Positions 28,383-35,375 of a stretch of 40,734 bases of DNA are shown here, in pieces. The stretch lies in the IMG/VR virus record IMGVR_UViG_3300032931_000221, positions 1 to 40,734 of that record; one strand, written 5' to 3'. The DNA is from a virus. Position 1 is the first letter of the stretch, and every line of letters starts with the position of its first letter. The notes under the pieces are model-generated. The model saw only the letters and a list, made by a program, of their open reading frames with translations, did no database searches and was not told where the DNA came from. Both the position numbers and the translations under genes were made by a program.

Positions 28383-28419
28383 CAGGTACCTCCTTCTTCA
28401 ACGTCCCGTTCCCTCACGG

Positions 28420-28623
28420 CTACCATTCTTGTTCCGCTACGCTCTCCGCAAGTCCTGGCGGTAGGCGCTTCACCTTCGGACTGCACTCGCGGCATGGGGT
28501 CAATATCTCCTTGATCTGCCAGCGGTGCCTGCGAAGGTAATCCTCAAAGGCAAGCGGTATCGACTCGCCGTGGCAACCGCAGTAGTAGTGCCCGCAGGAA
28601 TACTTCAAGGCGTATTGCTTCAC
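28420..28623 (-). CDS. small cysteine-rich protein with GTG start
   Basis: A 67-residue protein, KQYALKYSCGHYYCGCHGES, then CRECSPK, a likely zinc knuckle. The GTG overlaps the TGA of the HNH gene; GAGGTG is upstream. Longer frames lie inside that gene and look non-coding. Function unknown. Confidence 0.65.
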   Translation of the reverse strand: MKQYALKYSCGHYYCGCHGESIPLAFEDYLRRHRWQIKEILTPCRECSPKVKRLPPGLAESVAEQEW

Positions 28624-29012
28624 AGCAGCACCTCTGCCATGTGCGCCCGTATCCGCTCCCCAGTACCAGCCCGACCATCCGCGATCATGTGATGTCTGCG
28701 GCAAAGGAAGGCGATGTTACTCGGATCATTGTTGTTTGCATTCCCATCGATGTGGTGGCGCTCACCCGTCTGACCACAGACGGAGCATGGTTGAACATTG
28801 TAAAGGCGGCGGGCACGCTTCCTGGCGGTGCCGATGGGAGCCATAGCACCCTTCCAATTGGGGTTAGCTACGCTGCACCGATGGCCTGTCTTGAGATAAA
28901 GACGGCCCGCCGAGATGTCCTTTTCATCAAGGGATTCTCTGCATCCACAGACACAAAGATGTCCGACCTTAAGGTGCCTGCGCCGACTGACTGACTTTCC
29001 CCAACGTGGCAT
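28620..29012 (-). CDS. HNH endonuclease
   Basis: A 130-residue protein. An N-terminal cysteine cluster (HLCVCGCRESL) and RCSVANPNWKG precede the HNH core: CSVCG (76-80), RHHIDGN (85-91) and LCRRHHMIADG (103-113). The core histidines and asparagine are intact. AGGAGCAACGAC precedes the ATG. It is probably a free-standing homing or packaging-type HNH nuclease; the small size and intact core support activity. Confidence 0.85.
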   Translation of the reverse strand: MPRWGKSVSRRRHLKVGHLCVCGCRESLDEKDISAGRLYLKTGHRCSVANPNWKGAMAPIGTARKRARRLYNVQPCSVCGQTGERHHIDGNANNNDPSNIAFLCRRHHMIADGRAGTGERIRAHMAEVLL

Positions 29013-29022
29013 GTCGTTGCTC

Positions 29023-29244
29023 CTAAAGTAGACTTGCCTGCTTCACGCCTGCTGACTCTTGCCCCATGCAACCAGTCCAGCGACGGGCTATCTCGTCCAG
29101 GCCGTCCAGGCTACCGTGGAGCGTGTAGAGGGTCTTCTGGCGACCACAGCGACGACAGTGAACCGTGAACTTGTAGCCGTGGTCGGTGCCCACGTCGTTC
29201 AGGATTTCAAGGTCGTGGGGGGAAGGGCGGTTAGGAGTTGTCAT
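29023..29244 (-). CDS. small zinc-knuckle protein
   Basis: A 73-residue protein, MTTPNRPSPHDLEILNDVGT, then FTVHCRRCGRQKTLYTL and a late Cys-Met (WTGCMGQE). ATGA overlap with the HNH gene before it. The CxxC pair can hold half a zinc site. No family recognised. Confidence 0.7.
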   Translation of the reverse strand: MTTPNRPSPHDLEILNDVGTDHGYKFTVHCRRCGRQKTLYTLHGSLDGLDEIARRWTGCMGQESAGVKQASLL

Positions 29245-29720
29245 GGTAGCCACTTCCAGGTTTCACGGTTGATGATTCGCCAGATGGTGTGCGTGCAAAC
29301 CCCGTACTGGTGAGCGAGAGCCTCTAGGGAGTGGTGGTCATCTCTAGCACGGCGAAGGCCATTCCGTGCCTGGCGGATCGCCTGCACGTCAGCCTCGGTC
29401 AACTTGGCGTTGTAGTGGCCCTCACCGCGAGGTATCCGTCCCTTGGCTGCGGCATCGCCAATGTTATCTAGGGGCCTACCAAGGTAGAGGTGGTCTGGAT
29501 TGACACAGGGGGGGTTATCGCAGGTGTGGCAGCAGTCTATTCCCGCAGGAATCGGGCCGATGAAGAGTACATAGGATAGCCGATGGGCATAGACCCTCCG
29601 GCCAGCAACACTGACCATGCCGTATCCAGCAGGCAACCTTGCGCCTTGCCAAATCCAGCAGTCACCAGAGGTATCCACGCGGGAAAGAAACTGGTCAGGC
29701 GTAATCGTATGGTCAACTAT
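29241..29720 (-). CDS. HNH endonuclease with C-terminal DNA-binding module; start unclear
   Basis: The HNH core is clear: SGDCWIWQGARLPAGYG, then YAHRLSYVLFIGPIPAG, CCHTCDNPPCVNPDHLYLG and DNIGDAAAKGRIPRG. The tail (YNAKLTEADVQAIRQ, then ALAHQYGVCTHTIWRIINRE) parallels that of the plus-strand HNH at 9571. No ATG, GTG or TTG lies at a sensible place; the frame is open from about 29720 (ATA) and the first usable start, GTG 29678, would cut into the domain. So the start is uncertain, or the gene is 5'-damaged. Either state fits a mobile endonuclease. Confidence 0.75.
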   Translation of the reverse strand: MVDHTITPDQFLSRVDTSGDCWIWQGARLPAGYGMVSVAGRRVYAHRLSYVLFIGPIPAGIDCCHTCDNPPCVNPDHLYLGRPLDNIGDAAAKGRIPRGEGHYNAKLTEADVQAIRQARNGLRRARDDHHSLEALAHQYGVCTHTIWRIINRETWKWLP

Positions 29721-29749
29721 TGATATATAGTGCGAAGTGAGACGGGGAT

Positions 29750-29923
29750 TCAGTTCAGTGGGGACAGCGCCCTGTACCCGCGTGCCAGCATCTCGGCGGC
29801 CAAGTACTCCGCCATCTTGGGCGTGACTCGGAGGCGGCGTTGGAACAGGGCGGGACTGCACCAACCGTATTCTCCAGTCAGGAATTCGGCTCTGTCGATG
29901 AGGAAGGCGACTGGCGCGAACAT
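29750..29923 (-). CDS. 57-residue hypothetical protein
   Basis: Reads MFAPVAFLIDRAEFLTGEYG, then CSPALFQRRLRVTPKMAEYL and AAEMLARGYRALSPLN. CTGGAGAATCGGC precedes the ATG. It overlaps the end of the MerR-like gene by 46 bases. The basic, helical C-terminal half could bind nucleic acid. The longer reading frame of the HNH gene in this stretch is its shadow. Confidence 0.6.
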   Translation of the reverse strand: MFAPVAFLIDRAEFLTGEYGWCSPALFQRRLRVTPKMAEYLAAEMLARGYRALSPLN

Positions 29924-30165
29924 GCCGATTCTCCAGGCACCACAGGCGGGGCATTCAGAGGGTGCGAGTAATCGCCTGTCAGCATCGCCTTTGCCTTCTC
30001 CACATCTTCAAGCCGCCACCGCCTCTGATTCCCCACTCTCGCGGACGCGGGCGGTATCTTGCCGAGGCGTTCCCATTTTAACACCGTCGTCAAGCTGACG
30101 CCTAACATCTCGGCAACCTGAGACGTGCGAAGGGTTCTGAGCGAAACCGCTGCTCGTTCTTCCAC
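29878..30165 (-). CDS. MerR-type helix-turn-helix protein (excisionase or regulator candidate)
   Basis: A 95-residue protein. The core TLRTSQVAEMLGVSLTTVLK, then WERLGKIPPASARVGNQRRW and RLEDVEKAKAML is the winged MerR/excisionase-type helix-turn-helix. It is the first gene of the early minus-strand module, downstream of two palindromes and a promoter, so it may be autoregulated. GTG 30165 has GGAGG five bases upstream; the ATG at 30177 has none. The C-terminal 25 residues overlap another gene. Excisionase or repressor cannot be told apart by sequence. Confidence 0.8.
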   Translation of the reverse strand: MEERAAVSLRTLRTSQVAEMLGVSLTTVLKWERLGKIPPASARVGNQRRWRLEDVEKAKAMLTGDYSHPLNAPPVVPGESACSRQSPSSSTEPNS

Positions 30166-30194
30166 ATTAGCCTCCATGCGCAGTATCGGGTATC

Positions 30195-30211
30195 CTACAC
30201 ATCCTGTGTAG
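30195..30211. promoter_or_regulatory. palindromic operator-like site before the MerR-type gene
   Basis: CTACACA-TCC-TGTGTAG, 7-bp perfect arms, about 30 bases upstream of the GTG start. Symmetry and placement in the leader of a DNA-binding gene suggest an operator bound by that protein. Confidence 0.55.
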
Positions 30212-30223
30212 AGCCATTCGGCA

Positions 30224-30237
30224 GGGCCATGTGGCCC
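30224..30237. promoter_or_regulatory. second palindrome before the MerR-type gene
   Basis: GGGCCA-TG-TGGCCC, 6-bp arms. Could be a second operator or an mRNA hairpin in the leader. Confidence 0.4.
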
Positions 30238-30269
30238 CTCTTTGCCATCCCCGCCCCGTCTGCCGCCTT

Positions 30270-30297
30270 ACAATACACGTACCCAGGAGAAAAGCAA
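30270..30297 (-). promoter_or_regulatory. candidate promoter of the early minus-strand module
   Basis: TTGCTT (30297-30292), a 16-base spacer and TATTGT (30275-30270). It lies just after a terminator-like hairpin and before the operators and the MerR-type gene. Confidence 0.45.
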
Positions 30298-30337
30298 GAA
30301 CATTATGTCGTGCTAAGGGGTTATTTGAAGAAAATAG

Positions 30338-30374
30338 TTCCCATGCCCGTTGTGCGTGTGTCGGGTACTGGGAA
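30338..30374 (-). terminator. intrinsic-type terminator after the metallophosphoesterase gene
   Basis: On the minus strand TTCCCA and CCCG pair with CGGG and TGGGAA around a 12-base loop, with a small internal mismatch, followed by CTATTTTCTT. This separates the tail-lysis-phosphoesterase transcript from the early module. Confidence 0.6.
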
Positions 30375-30448
30375 TGCTACGAATGATACTATCACCCACC
30401 CCCATTAGGCTCAAGGCGCGATCTTGTGTGCAGAAGGCTCAGTTTTCT

Positions 30449-31417
30449 TCACCCTTTGGCATACAATCTAGCCAACGCCTTGAAGTCGGTGAACTTGGGC
30501 CGCAGGTGGTAGATGTGGGGCCTGCCGTCGTCGCCCTCCTTGATGATCGCAGCCCCTTGCCGCTGCCTACCCCGTGCTCTCGCCGGCAGTCGGCAGGAGA
30601 CATACTTCAGCTTGCGGGGGTCGAAGCAGCCGCCCACCTCGACGGCTTGGTGACGGTCGGCGCGGTCGTAGGTGGTGCCCGCGTAGTGGGTGTGACCGAG
30701 TACGCAGTCTGTGTCGTAGGTCTCCATGACGTAGAGGCCGACCTGTGTACCCGTGCTGGAGGGATGGCCCACGAGGACGCCGTGGACGCGGACGTAGTGG
30801 TAGGGCGTGAGGCGGATGCGGTCGTCTTTAATGTATAGCGCCTCGATGGGTTGCTGGTCTCCCACGATGAGGCCGAGCATGTTCCGGGCATCCTCGCTCA
30901 TGTTGCGTACCGCCCGCCTCACCCGTTCGCCGTGGTTCCCGGCGTGTACGTCGATGCCGTGGGGGAAGTAGCCCAGGAGTGCCGTCGTCAGGTCTTCCCA
31001 GGCCCGTATCTCCTGGTCTGGCGGCATCCCGTCCCGCTCGAACCAGGATAGCCAGTTGACATCAAAGCCGTCCTCGTCCATGACACACCGCTGCACACCC
31101 CAGGCTTCGGCTACCTCGCAGACCTGTTCGATGAATCGCGCATCGTGGTAGGGAGTGTGGGCGTCAAGCAGGCACACAACGTCTTCGTTGATACGGGGGG
31201 CCTCATTCCACCTGGGAACGGAAGGTGCTGGTATGCGGGGCCAGCGTGCGGCGGGGTCTCGTGTCCAGCCCTGCTCGCTGGCGATGTGGGTGACGCGAGC
31301 CCACTCCCCAGTGTAGCCGCGTTCAGTCAGCCAGGAAAGGATAGCGGGTCGTGTAGCGCCCCGCTCGTACATTACCCGTACTTGCTCGCGGTCCTCGCCC
31401 TGAAGCTTGACGGTCAT
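30449..31417 (-). CDS. metallophosphoesterase with N-terminal helix-turn-helix
   Basis: A 322-residue protein. The first 55 residues form a helix-turn-helix-like segment (GATRPAILSWLTERGYTGEW), then a calcineurin-type phosphoesterase: CLLDAHTPYHD (Asp85, His87), DVHAGNHGER (Asn161, His162), VLVGHPS and VLGHTHYAG (His242, His244). The set of metal ligands is nearly complete. It may cut phosphodiester bonds in DNA, RNA or nucleotides. The N-terminal DNA-binding part suggests a DNA substrate. The ATG forms an ATGA overlap with the preceding gene. Close to lysis and regulatory genes. Confidence 0.8.
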   Translation of the reverse strand: MTVKLQGEDREQVRVMYERGATRPAILSWLTERGYTGEWARVTHIASEQGWTRDPAARWPRIPAPSVPRWNEAPRINEDVVCLLDAHTPYHDARFIEQVCEVAEAWGVQRCVMDEDGFDVNWLSWFERDGMPPDQEIRAWEDLTTALLGYFPHGIDVHAGNHGERVRRAVRNMSEDARNMLGLIVGDQQPIEALYIKDDRIRLTPYHYVRVHGVLVGHPSSTGTQVGLYVMETYDTDCVLGHTHYAGTTYDRADRHQAVEVGGCFDPRKLKYVSCRLPARARGRQRQGAAIIKEGDDGRPHIYHLRPKFTDFKALARLYAKG

Positions 31418-31695
31418 GCCTTTAGCCACGGCGGGGGCTGATGCCGTTCCATTTGAAGAATGGCTACCTTCGGAATGAGGACGATACTATCGGCGTTGAA
31501 GTCGTCCTCTTCGCCTTCAGACTTCATTCGGCCCCCTATCGCTGCGGTGATCGCAATACTGTCTTCTGTCTCACGTAGCAGCCAGCCAACGCTAGTACAC
31601 GGTAACGTGTCTTCGGGCGGCAGGGTACGATACCAGCCGTGTTGCCCTGAACTGTCGAGCCACTTCAGATAGACGATCTCGGTCGGCTCCTTCAT
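31414..31695 (-). CDS. small hypothetical protein, possible LSm-like barrel
   Basis: A 93-residue protein: VYLKWLDSSGQHGWYR, then CTSVGWLLRETEDSIAITAA and SIVLIPKVAILQMERHQPPP. Strand-turn-strand pattern (VGWLLRETEDSIAIT...VLIPKVAI) looks like a small beta-barrel. ATGA overlaps at both ends place it in an operon with the sigma-like protein and phosphoesterase. Function unknown. Confidence 0.65.
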   Translation of the reverse strand: MKEPTEIVYLKWLDSSGQHGWYRTLPPEDTLPCTSVGWLLRETEDSIAITAAIGGRMKSEGEEDDFNADSIVLIPKVAILQMERHQPPPWLKA

Positions 31696-32075
31696 GCCTT
31701 CCCCATCCGCTTGCGGGCCTGCTTCTTCATCTCAGAGACGCGGCCCGCGCTCACGCCCAGCGATAGGCCGATCTCCTCCGTGGTGTACCCCGCCGCTGTC
31801 AGCATAAGGGCCTGCCGGTGACGGGGGGAGAGGGTACGGAGCTGGGCTTGGGCGTCGAGGCGCTTGACTGTTTCGGCCTCGAAGCTAGGGGTGGAGAGGG
31901 ACTGCGGCACAAACCCCGTCTGGGGATCGGGGTCAGCGTCAAGGGAGCAGTAGGTAAGGAGGATGTCGCGGTTCCGACCCCGCACGTACCACGCTCGCCA
32001 GTCGTCTTTGTCCCAATGGCGCAGAAGCCCCCACCACCAGCCCATCGTACGCTTAGTGTCCACTGGAATGTCCAC
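31692..32075 (-). CDS. sigma-70 region-4-like helix-turn-helix protein
   Basis: A 127-residue protein. The C-terminal half TLSPRHRQALMLTAAGYTTE, then EIGLSLGVSAGRVSEMKKQA is a sigma region-4/LuxR-type helix-turn-helix with the typical acidic-basic turn. The N-terminal part is short and lacks region 2, so it is not a complete sigma factor. It could control late transcription. The GTG start at 32075 is uncertain, with no good ribosome site; ATG 32045 is an alternative. Repeats of TGTCCAC lie at its start. Confidence 0.75.
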   Translation of the reverse strand: MDIPVDTKRTMGWWWGLLRHWDKDDWRAWYVRGRNRDILLTYCSLDADPDPQTGFVPQSLSTPSFEAETVKRLDAQAQLRTLSPRHRQALMLTAAGYTTEEIGLSLGVSAGRVSEMKKQARKRMGKA

Positions 32076-32123
32076 ATACTTTCGTGTCTACCGCACACCT
32101 AGCGCGCCCCAGGGAATGTCCAC
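32057..32123. repeat. three TGTCCAC repeats at the start of the sigma-like gene
   Basis: TGTCCAC occurs at 32057-32063, 32069-32075 and 32117-32123; the last two are in a longer GGAATGTCCAC. Two copies lie in the beginning of the gene and one at the end of the amidase gene. Candidate binding sites. Confidence 0.6.
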
Positions 32124-32809
32124 TACTTAGGCCGAACGCCGATGTAGGCCAGCGCGTCTGCGATCTCCTGCCAGCGGTCTTGATTCGCCAGCATCACGAG
32201 GTTGGCCCGCATCTTCACCACAGCCAGGAAGACCTCATCCTTCCGCGCCTGCTGCACGTCAAGTATGAAGACATCCCAGACAAAGCCTGCCCCTGGGTCT
32301 GAGCGTTGGTTTGAGACCTCGTAGTGACCGATGATGTGCTGGTGGTCCAAGGGGATCGCGTAATGGGTGCAGCGGTCCTGGACTAGCGCGACAAGCGCCT
32401 TCCACTGCGGGCAGCCAGGCGGCATGGTCTGGCCGATGCTTCCGGCATACCCCTCGATCTCTACCGAGAGAGTCTGAAGGTTCAGGTTCCTGTTCGGGTC
32501 CGCCCAGGCGGGCCTCGGCTTACCCTGTAGGGCGTTGGCCCAGGCGCCGAGGCGTTCCGGCACCATCTGGTAGCAGCCGCCGGCGTGGGAAATGAAGTAG
32601 TGGGTACTACCGCTACGGTTCGGATCATCGAAGTAGAGCGGCGTGCTGCTATGGGGGTCGGCGGGCTCCTCGGCGGTGTGCAGCACGAATGCCCGTGGCT
32701 GGTTCACGAGCTGATGAGCGGAGTCCTCCGCGAAGGAACGCGGATAGCCGAGGTTGGTCTCAGAGGCGGGCCACGCAACGCCCATCTTGTAGTCGGGTTT
32801 GAAGTCCAT
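32123..32809 (-). CDS. endolysin, N-acetylmuramoyl-L-alanine amidase
   Basis: A 228-residue Amidase_2/PGRP-fold protein. Zinc ligands are His44 (AFVLHTAEEP), His162 (HQHIIGHYEVS) and Asp171 (QRSDPGAGF); THYFISHAGGCYQMV and LSVEIEGYAG are the other conserved blocks. It cuts the amide bond between MurNAc and L-Ala at lysis. The C-terminal 45 residues form an extra helical region (EVFLAVVKMRANLVMLANQD), perhaps a wall-binding tail. It follows two holin-like genes. GAGAGGACAAGACT precedes the ATG; no signal peptide. Confidence 0.9.
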   Translation of the reverse strand: MDFKPDYKMGVAWPASETNLGYPRSFAEDSAHQLVNQPRAFVLHTAEEPADPHSSTPLYFDDPNRSGSTHYFISHAGGCYQMVPERLGAWANALQGKPRPAWADPNRNLNLQTLSVEIEGYAGSIGQTMPPGCPQWKALVALVQDRCTHYAIPLDHQHIIGHYEVSNQRSDPGAGFVWDVFILDVQQARKDEVFLAVVKMRANLVMLANQDRWQEIADALAYIGVRPK

Positions 32810-32935
32810 AGTCTTGTCCTCTCGGCCCCTTTCCCCCCAATGCCCGCGCCAGCAGGTCGATGATCCGGTCTTGGCCCGCCGGACTAAAGCGGTTGCTCGC
32901 GCTCAGGTCGGTGCTGTTGTGCGGAGGGCACCATC

Positions 32936-33184
32936 TCAGATGCCCCAGCGTCCCTTTGACATGAAGTGGAGCCACAGCCATGTCCACGTCCCCGTCAGTA
33001 GCGCCCCCACGCCGAACCAGAACACGGCAGGCACGCCAAAGTGATCCCACACGACCTCGCTCAAGGTGGTCCGCCCGCCCTCATGGATGGCAATCCCTTC
33101 CATGACGCCAAACCATGCCAGCCAGACAGCGGCCAGGAACGTGCCCGACACTACCCATGCCAGCCAGAGTGTGTGCGAGATCAT
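32936..33184 (-). CDS. holin-like membrane protein (two transmembrane segments)
   Basis: An 82-residue protein. TM1 covers about 4-32 (LWLAWVVSGTFLAAVWLAWF), TM2 about 50-74 (VPAVFWFGVGALLTGTWTWL), with a short charged loop and basic end (SKGRWG). Size and topology fit a class II holin. ATGA overlap with the XhlA-like gene before it; the amidase gene follows after 126 bases that hold no supported gene. Cassette order supports a lysis role; the family is not certain. Confidence 0.7.
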   Translation of the reverse strand: MISHTLWLAWVVSGTFLAAVWLAWFGVMEGIAIHEGGRTTLSEVVWDHFGVPAVFWFGVGALLTGTWTWLWLHFMSKGRWGI

Positions 33185-33369
33185 CGTGTCAGTATCTCTA
33201 GCACCACGCCGAGGAGCGTCCCAGCTACACCGACGACGAGGAAGTAGAGGGCGGTCTCGATGCGGCCTATGCGATGCGTCAGGCCATTGAAGATGTACCC
33301 GTGCATCTCAATACACTTCTGCTCTACCGTAGCCAGACGCTCCTTGATTATCGGTTGGTCGGCCCGCAT
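33181..33369 (-). CDS. XhlA-like lysis protein
   Basis: A 62-residue protein. An amphipathic coiled N-terminus (IKERLATVEQKCIEMHGYIF, then THRIGRIETAL) is followed by one C-terminal membrane helix (YFLVVGVAGTLLGVVLEIL). This is the plan of hemolysin/XhlA-type proteins that pair with holins. Strong GTAGGAGGGTGAG site. Its overlap with the next gene supports a two-gene holin pair. Confidence 0.75.
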   Translation of the reverse strand: MRADQPIIKERLATVEQKCIEMHGYIFNGLTHRIGRIETALYFLVVGVAGTLLGVVLEILTR

Positions 33370-33370
33370 C

Positions 33371-33622
33371 TCACCCTCCTACCATAGCCACTAACCTGAA
33401 TTCAAGTGTTCCCCCTCTTTGTCCTGGGCGGGTAACGAGGAAGGGTTCGAGGAGGGCGACGTGACCCCCTTGTGATAGGTGCCCAGCGATAACACACAGT
33501 CGGGGGTCGAGTAAATCAACTCTACCTCGGAGGGCGGGTGCCACGGGAGGTCTTGCATGTCCATCCAGAGATCGAAGTATATCCGTGGCCTCTTTTTGGA
33601 CTTTATCCCCTTCTTCGGTCAT
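33371..33622 (-). CDS. small hypothetical protein of the tail-lysis junction
   Basis: An 83-residue protein beginning MTEEGDKVQKEATDILRSLD with a helical first part, then a hydrophobic, Gly-rich remainder (VIAGHLSQGGHVALLEPFLV). AGGAGGTGTCGGG precedes the ATG. It follows the appendage gene 33634. No family recognised. Confidence 0.65.
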   Translation of the reverse strand: MTEEGDKVQKEATDILRSLDGHARPPVAPALRGRVDLLDPRLCVIAGHLSQGGHVALLEPFLVTRPGQRGGTLEFRLVAMVGG

Positions 33623-33633
33623 CCCGACACCTC

Positions 33634-34851
33634 CTAGCAAATGAATATGCGCCGTGACGGTGGCGCGGCTGCTGCTGTCCTGTACGCCACATACCCCGCG
33701 AGCATCGTGAGGCGCACGTTCATCGGGTCGCTCGCTTGGGCTTGCCGCCTAATGCCGAGCTCGACGTTGGCGTTAGCTGCCGTCGTCCCCATGTCGCTGA
33801 CCGCCCAATCGCCGCCAGCGGGGGACTGTTCCTGAATGTTCTGGGTGGGGGTAGCGTAGGTGGGCCACGCGCCGCCCCAAATCTGTGAATCAAACGTATC
33901 ACTGGCTCCCAACTTGAAGATGGCATCGCCGACGTTCGCATACGCGCCCGCTACCATCTTCATAGTGCTGAGCATCGCTACGCAGGCGATCTCTTGATCA
34001 GCGGGGATATTGGCATTCTGAAGGCGCATGGCGTAGGTCTGGCGCTCCACCGCTGTCCCCGTGCCGCACTCGTCGGAAGTTGTGTCCCCGTCGTTGTCCG
34101 GGCTGTCGTCCACGTCGGCAGCGTTCCCAGGCCACTCGTCATAGGTGCCTACCGCATTGGGCGTGTAGCCCAGAAGGTATGTCGGAGAGGCAGGGTCGGT
34201 GTTCTCGTAGCTGCCCGAATTGTCATTGCAGTAGATGTCGCTGATGTAGAACGACGTGCCACAGCCGGCGACTCCCTTAGCGCGGACAGTGCCAAACGTC
34301 ATGTCGTAGAAGGCGCTACCCTTGCCGCCACCCGTGTATGTGGCCTCGGAGACCCAAGCTGACCCATTCCATAGGTAGAGGGTCACAGCACGGTTAGTAG
34401 CGCCTGATTCGTCAAGGGTCAGCTTGCAGGTGTAGGTGGTGGCTTTCGCTAAGCCTGTGCTCCCCGTGGCCAGGACAGTACCTGCGCTGTCACAGAGGGT
34501 AAAGTTGTAGACCCCACCTGCGGTACGAGCGATGCGGAGAGAGCTTGCACGGTCTACCGCTATGGTGGGGATAGTCGTGAATGTCCAGTTCGTGCCCGCC
34601 GTCATGTCCCCAGACATGCGGACTAAGAACGTCAGCCATCCGATAGTCGGTGTGCCCGCAGGTCGGTTCCTGCGCCCTGTCAACGTGAAGGAGTTGTTGC
34701 CACCCGTCACATTGTCCGCGCAAAGCCACGTCCTACCACTCGGCCCCATAGCAGCCAGGGTTGCGTCGGAGGCTTGCAGTTCGGGGTTAATGATGGGGTA
34801 CAACTCATCAATGCAGCCCCGAAATGCCGTTGAAAGGAAGTAGACGGTCAT
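33634..34851 (-). CDS. tail appendage protein with lectin-like (LamG-type) domain
   Basis: A 405-residue virion-type protein. The middle has a jelly-roll-like pattern typical of LamG/concanavalin domains (FLVRMSGDMTAGTNWTFTTI, then LAKATTYTCKLTLDESGATN and AVTLYLWNGSAWVSEATYTG). An Asp/Asn-rich loop (DVDDSPDNDGDTTSDE) may bind calcium. The C-terminal half has more beta strands. The start overlaps the preceding stop as TAATG. Such proteins commonly bind host-surface sugars. Lectin fold is inferred from sequence style. Confidence 0.7.
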   Translation of the reverse strand: MTVYFLSTAFRGCIDELYPIINPELQASDATLAAMGPSGRTWLCADNVTGGNNSFTLTGRRNRPAGTPTIGWLTFLVRMSGDMTAGTNWTFTTIPTIAVDRASSLRIARTAGGVYNFTLCDSAGTVLATGSTGLAKATTYTCKLTLDESGATNRAVTLYLWNGSAWVSEATYTGGGKGSAFYDMTFGTVRAKGVAGCGTSFYISDIYCNDNSGSYENTDPASPTYLLGYTPNAVGTYDEWPGNAADVDDSPDNDGDTTSDECGTGTAVERQTYAMRLQNANIPADQEIACVAMLSTMKMVAGAYANVGDAIFKLGASDTFDSQIWGGAWPTYATPTQNIQEQSPAGGDWAVSDMGTTAANANVELGIRRQAQASDPMNVRLTMLAGYVAYRTAAAAPPSRRIFIC

Positions 34852-35375
34852 TAGCCAACCGCCTTCCAGTTGGCGGGCACGTCGAACACGTACAGTCGCC
34901 ATTCGCCGTGGTCAACGTTCTTTGTTACGTGGTAGTCAGTCCTCACCCAGCCCCATTCGGTACGGCCTACCTCCTCGCAGATCGCTAGGGAGTCCATGTC
35001 TAGGCTGATGGGGACAGCTCCCCAGCACCGCTTCCCCCGATACTGGTAGAACCAGAAGCGGAACAGAGCCCGCAAAGCAGCCCTCCGCTGTACGACAGTC
35101 AGGCCGAGCTTCGTAATCCAGATGTTGAGTTCGTTGGCTGTTTCACCCGCATGGGGGCCAGCGGGGATGATGTTGGGTTGGCAGTAGAAGAAGCCCAGCT
35201 CGTCGGGCTCGATGTAGAAGCGACAGTTGGTGCGGGCCATGAGCGTTAGTACCAGCGCCTTGTCCCACACGACCAGCGGCTCGAATGGTGGCATGGTGTG
35301 TTCCATGATGGGGCGAGCCGCGTTCCAGAGAGCGGCGATGGTGGGGGCGTCAGCGGCGGTTGCTAGGCGGGCCAT
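34851..35375 (-). CDS. GNAT-like protein among the tail genes
   Basis: A 174-residue protein beginning MARLATAADAPTIAALWNAA, a start typical of GNAT acetyltransferases, with LVLTLMARTNCRFYIEPDEL and LGFFYCQPNII as strand-loop segments and a helix TVVQRRAALRALFRFWF. The acetyl-CoA motif (Q/R-x-x-G-x-G/A) is not clear, so catalysis is uncertain. TAATG overlaps with both neighbours place it in the tail operon. It could modify a virion or host protein, or be a repurposed fold. Confidence 0.6.
   Translation of the reverse strand: MARLATAADAPTIAALWNAARPIMEHTMPPFEPLVVWDKALVLTLMARTNCRFYIEPDELGFFYCQPNIIPAGPHAGETANELNIWITKLGLTVVQRRAALRALFRFWFYQYRGKRCWGAVPISLDMDSLAICEEVGRTEWGWVRTDYHVTKNVDHGEWRLYVFDVPANWKAVG

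Noticed and set aside
32810-32935. A protein-like frame between the holin-like and amidase genes
   Set aside because: There is no start codon in frame; a 16-residue frame opens there but is closed quickly.
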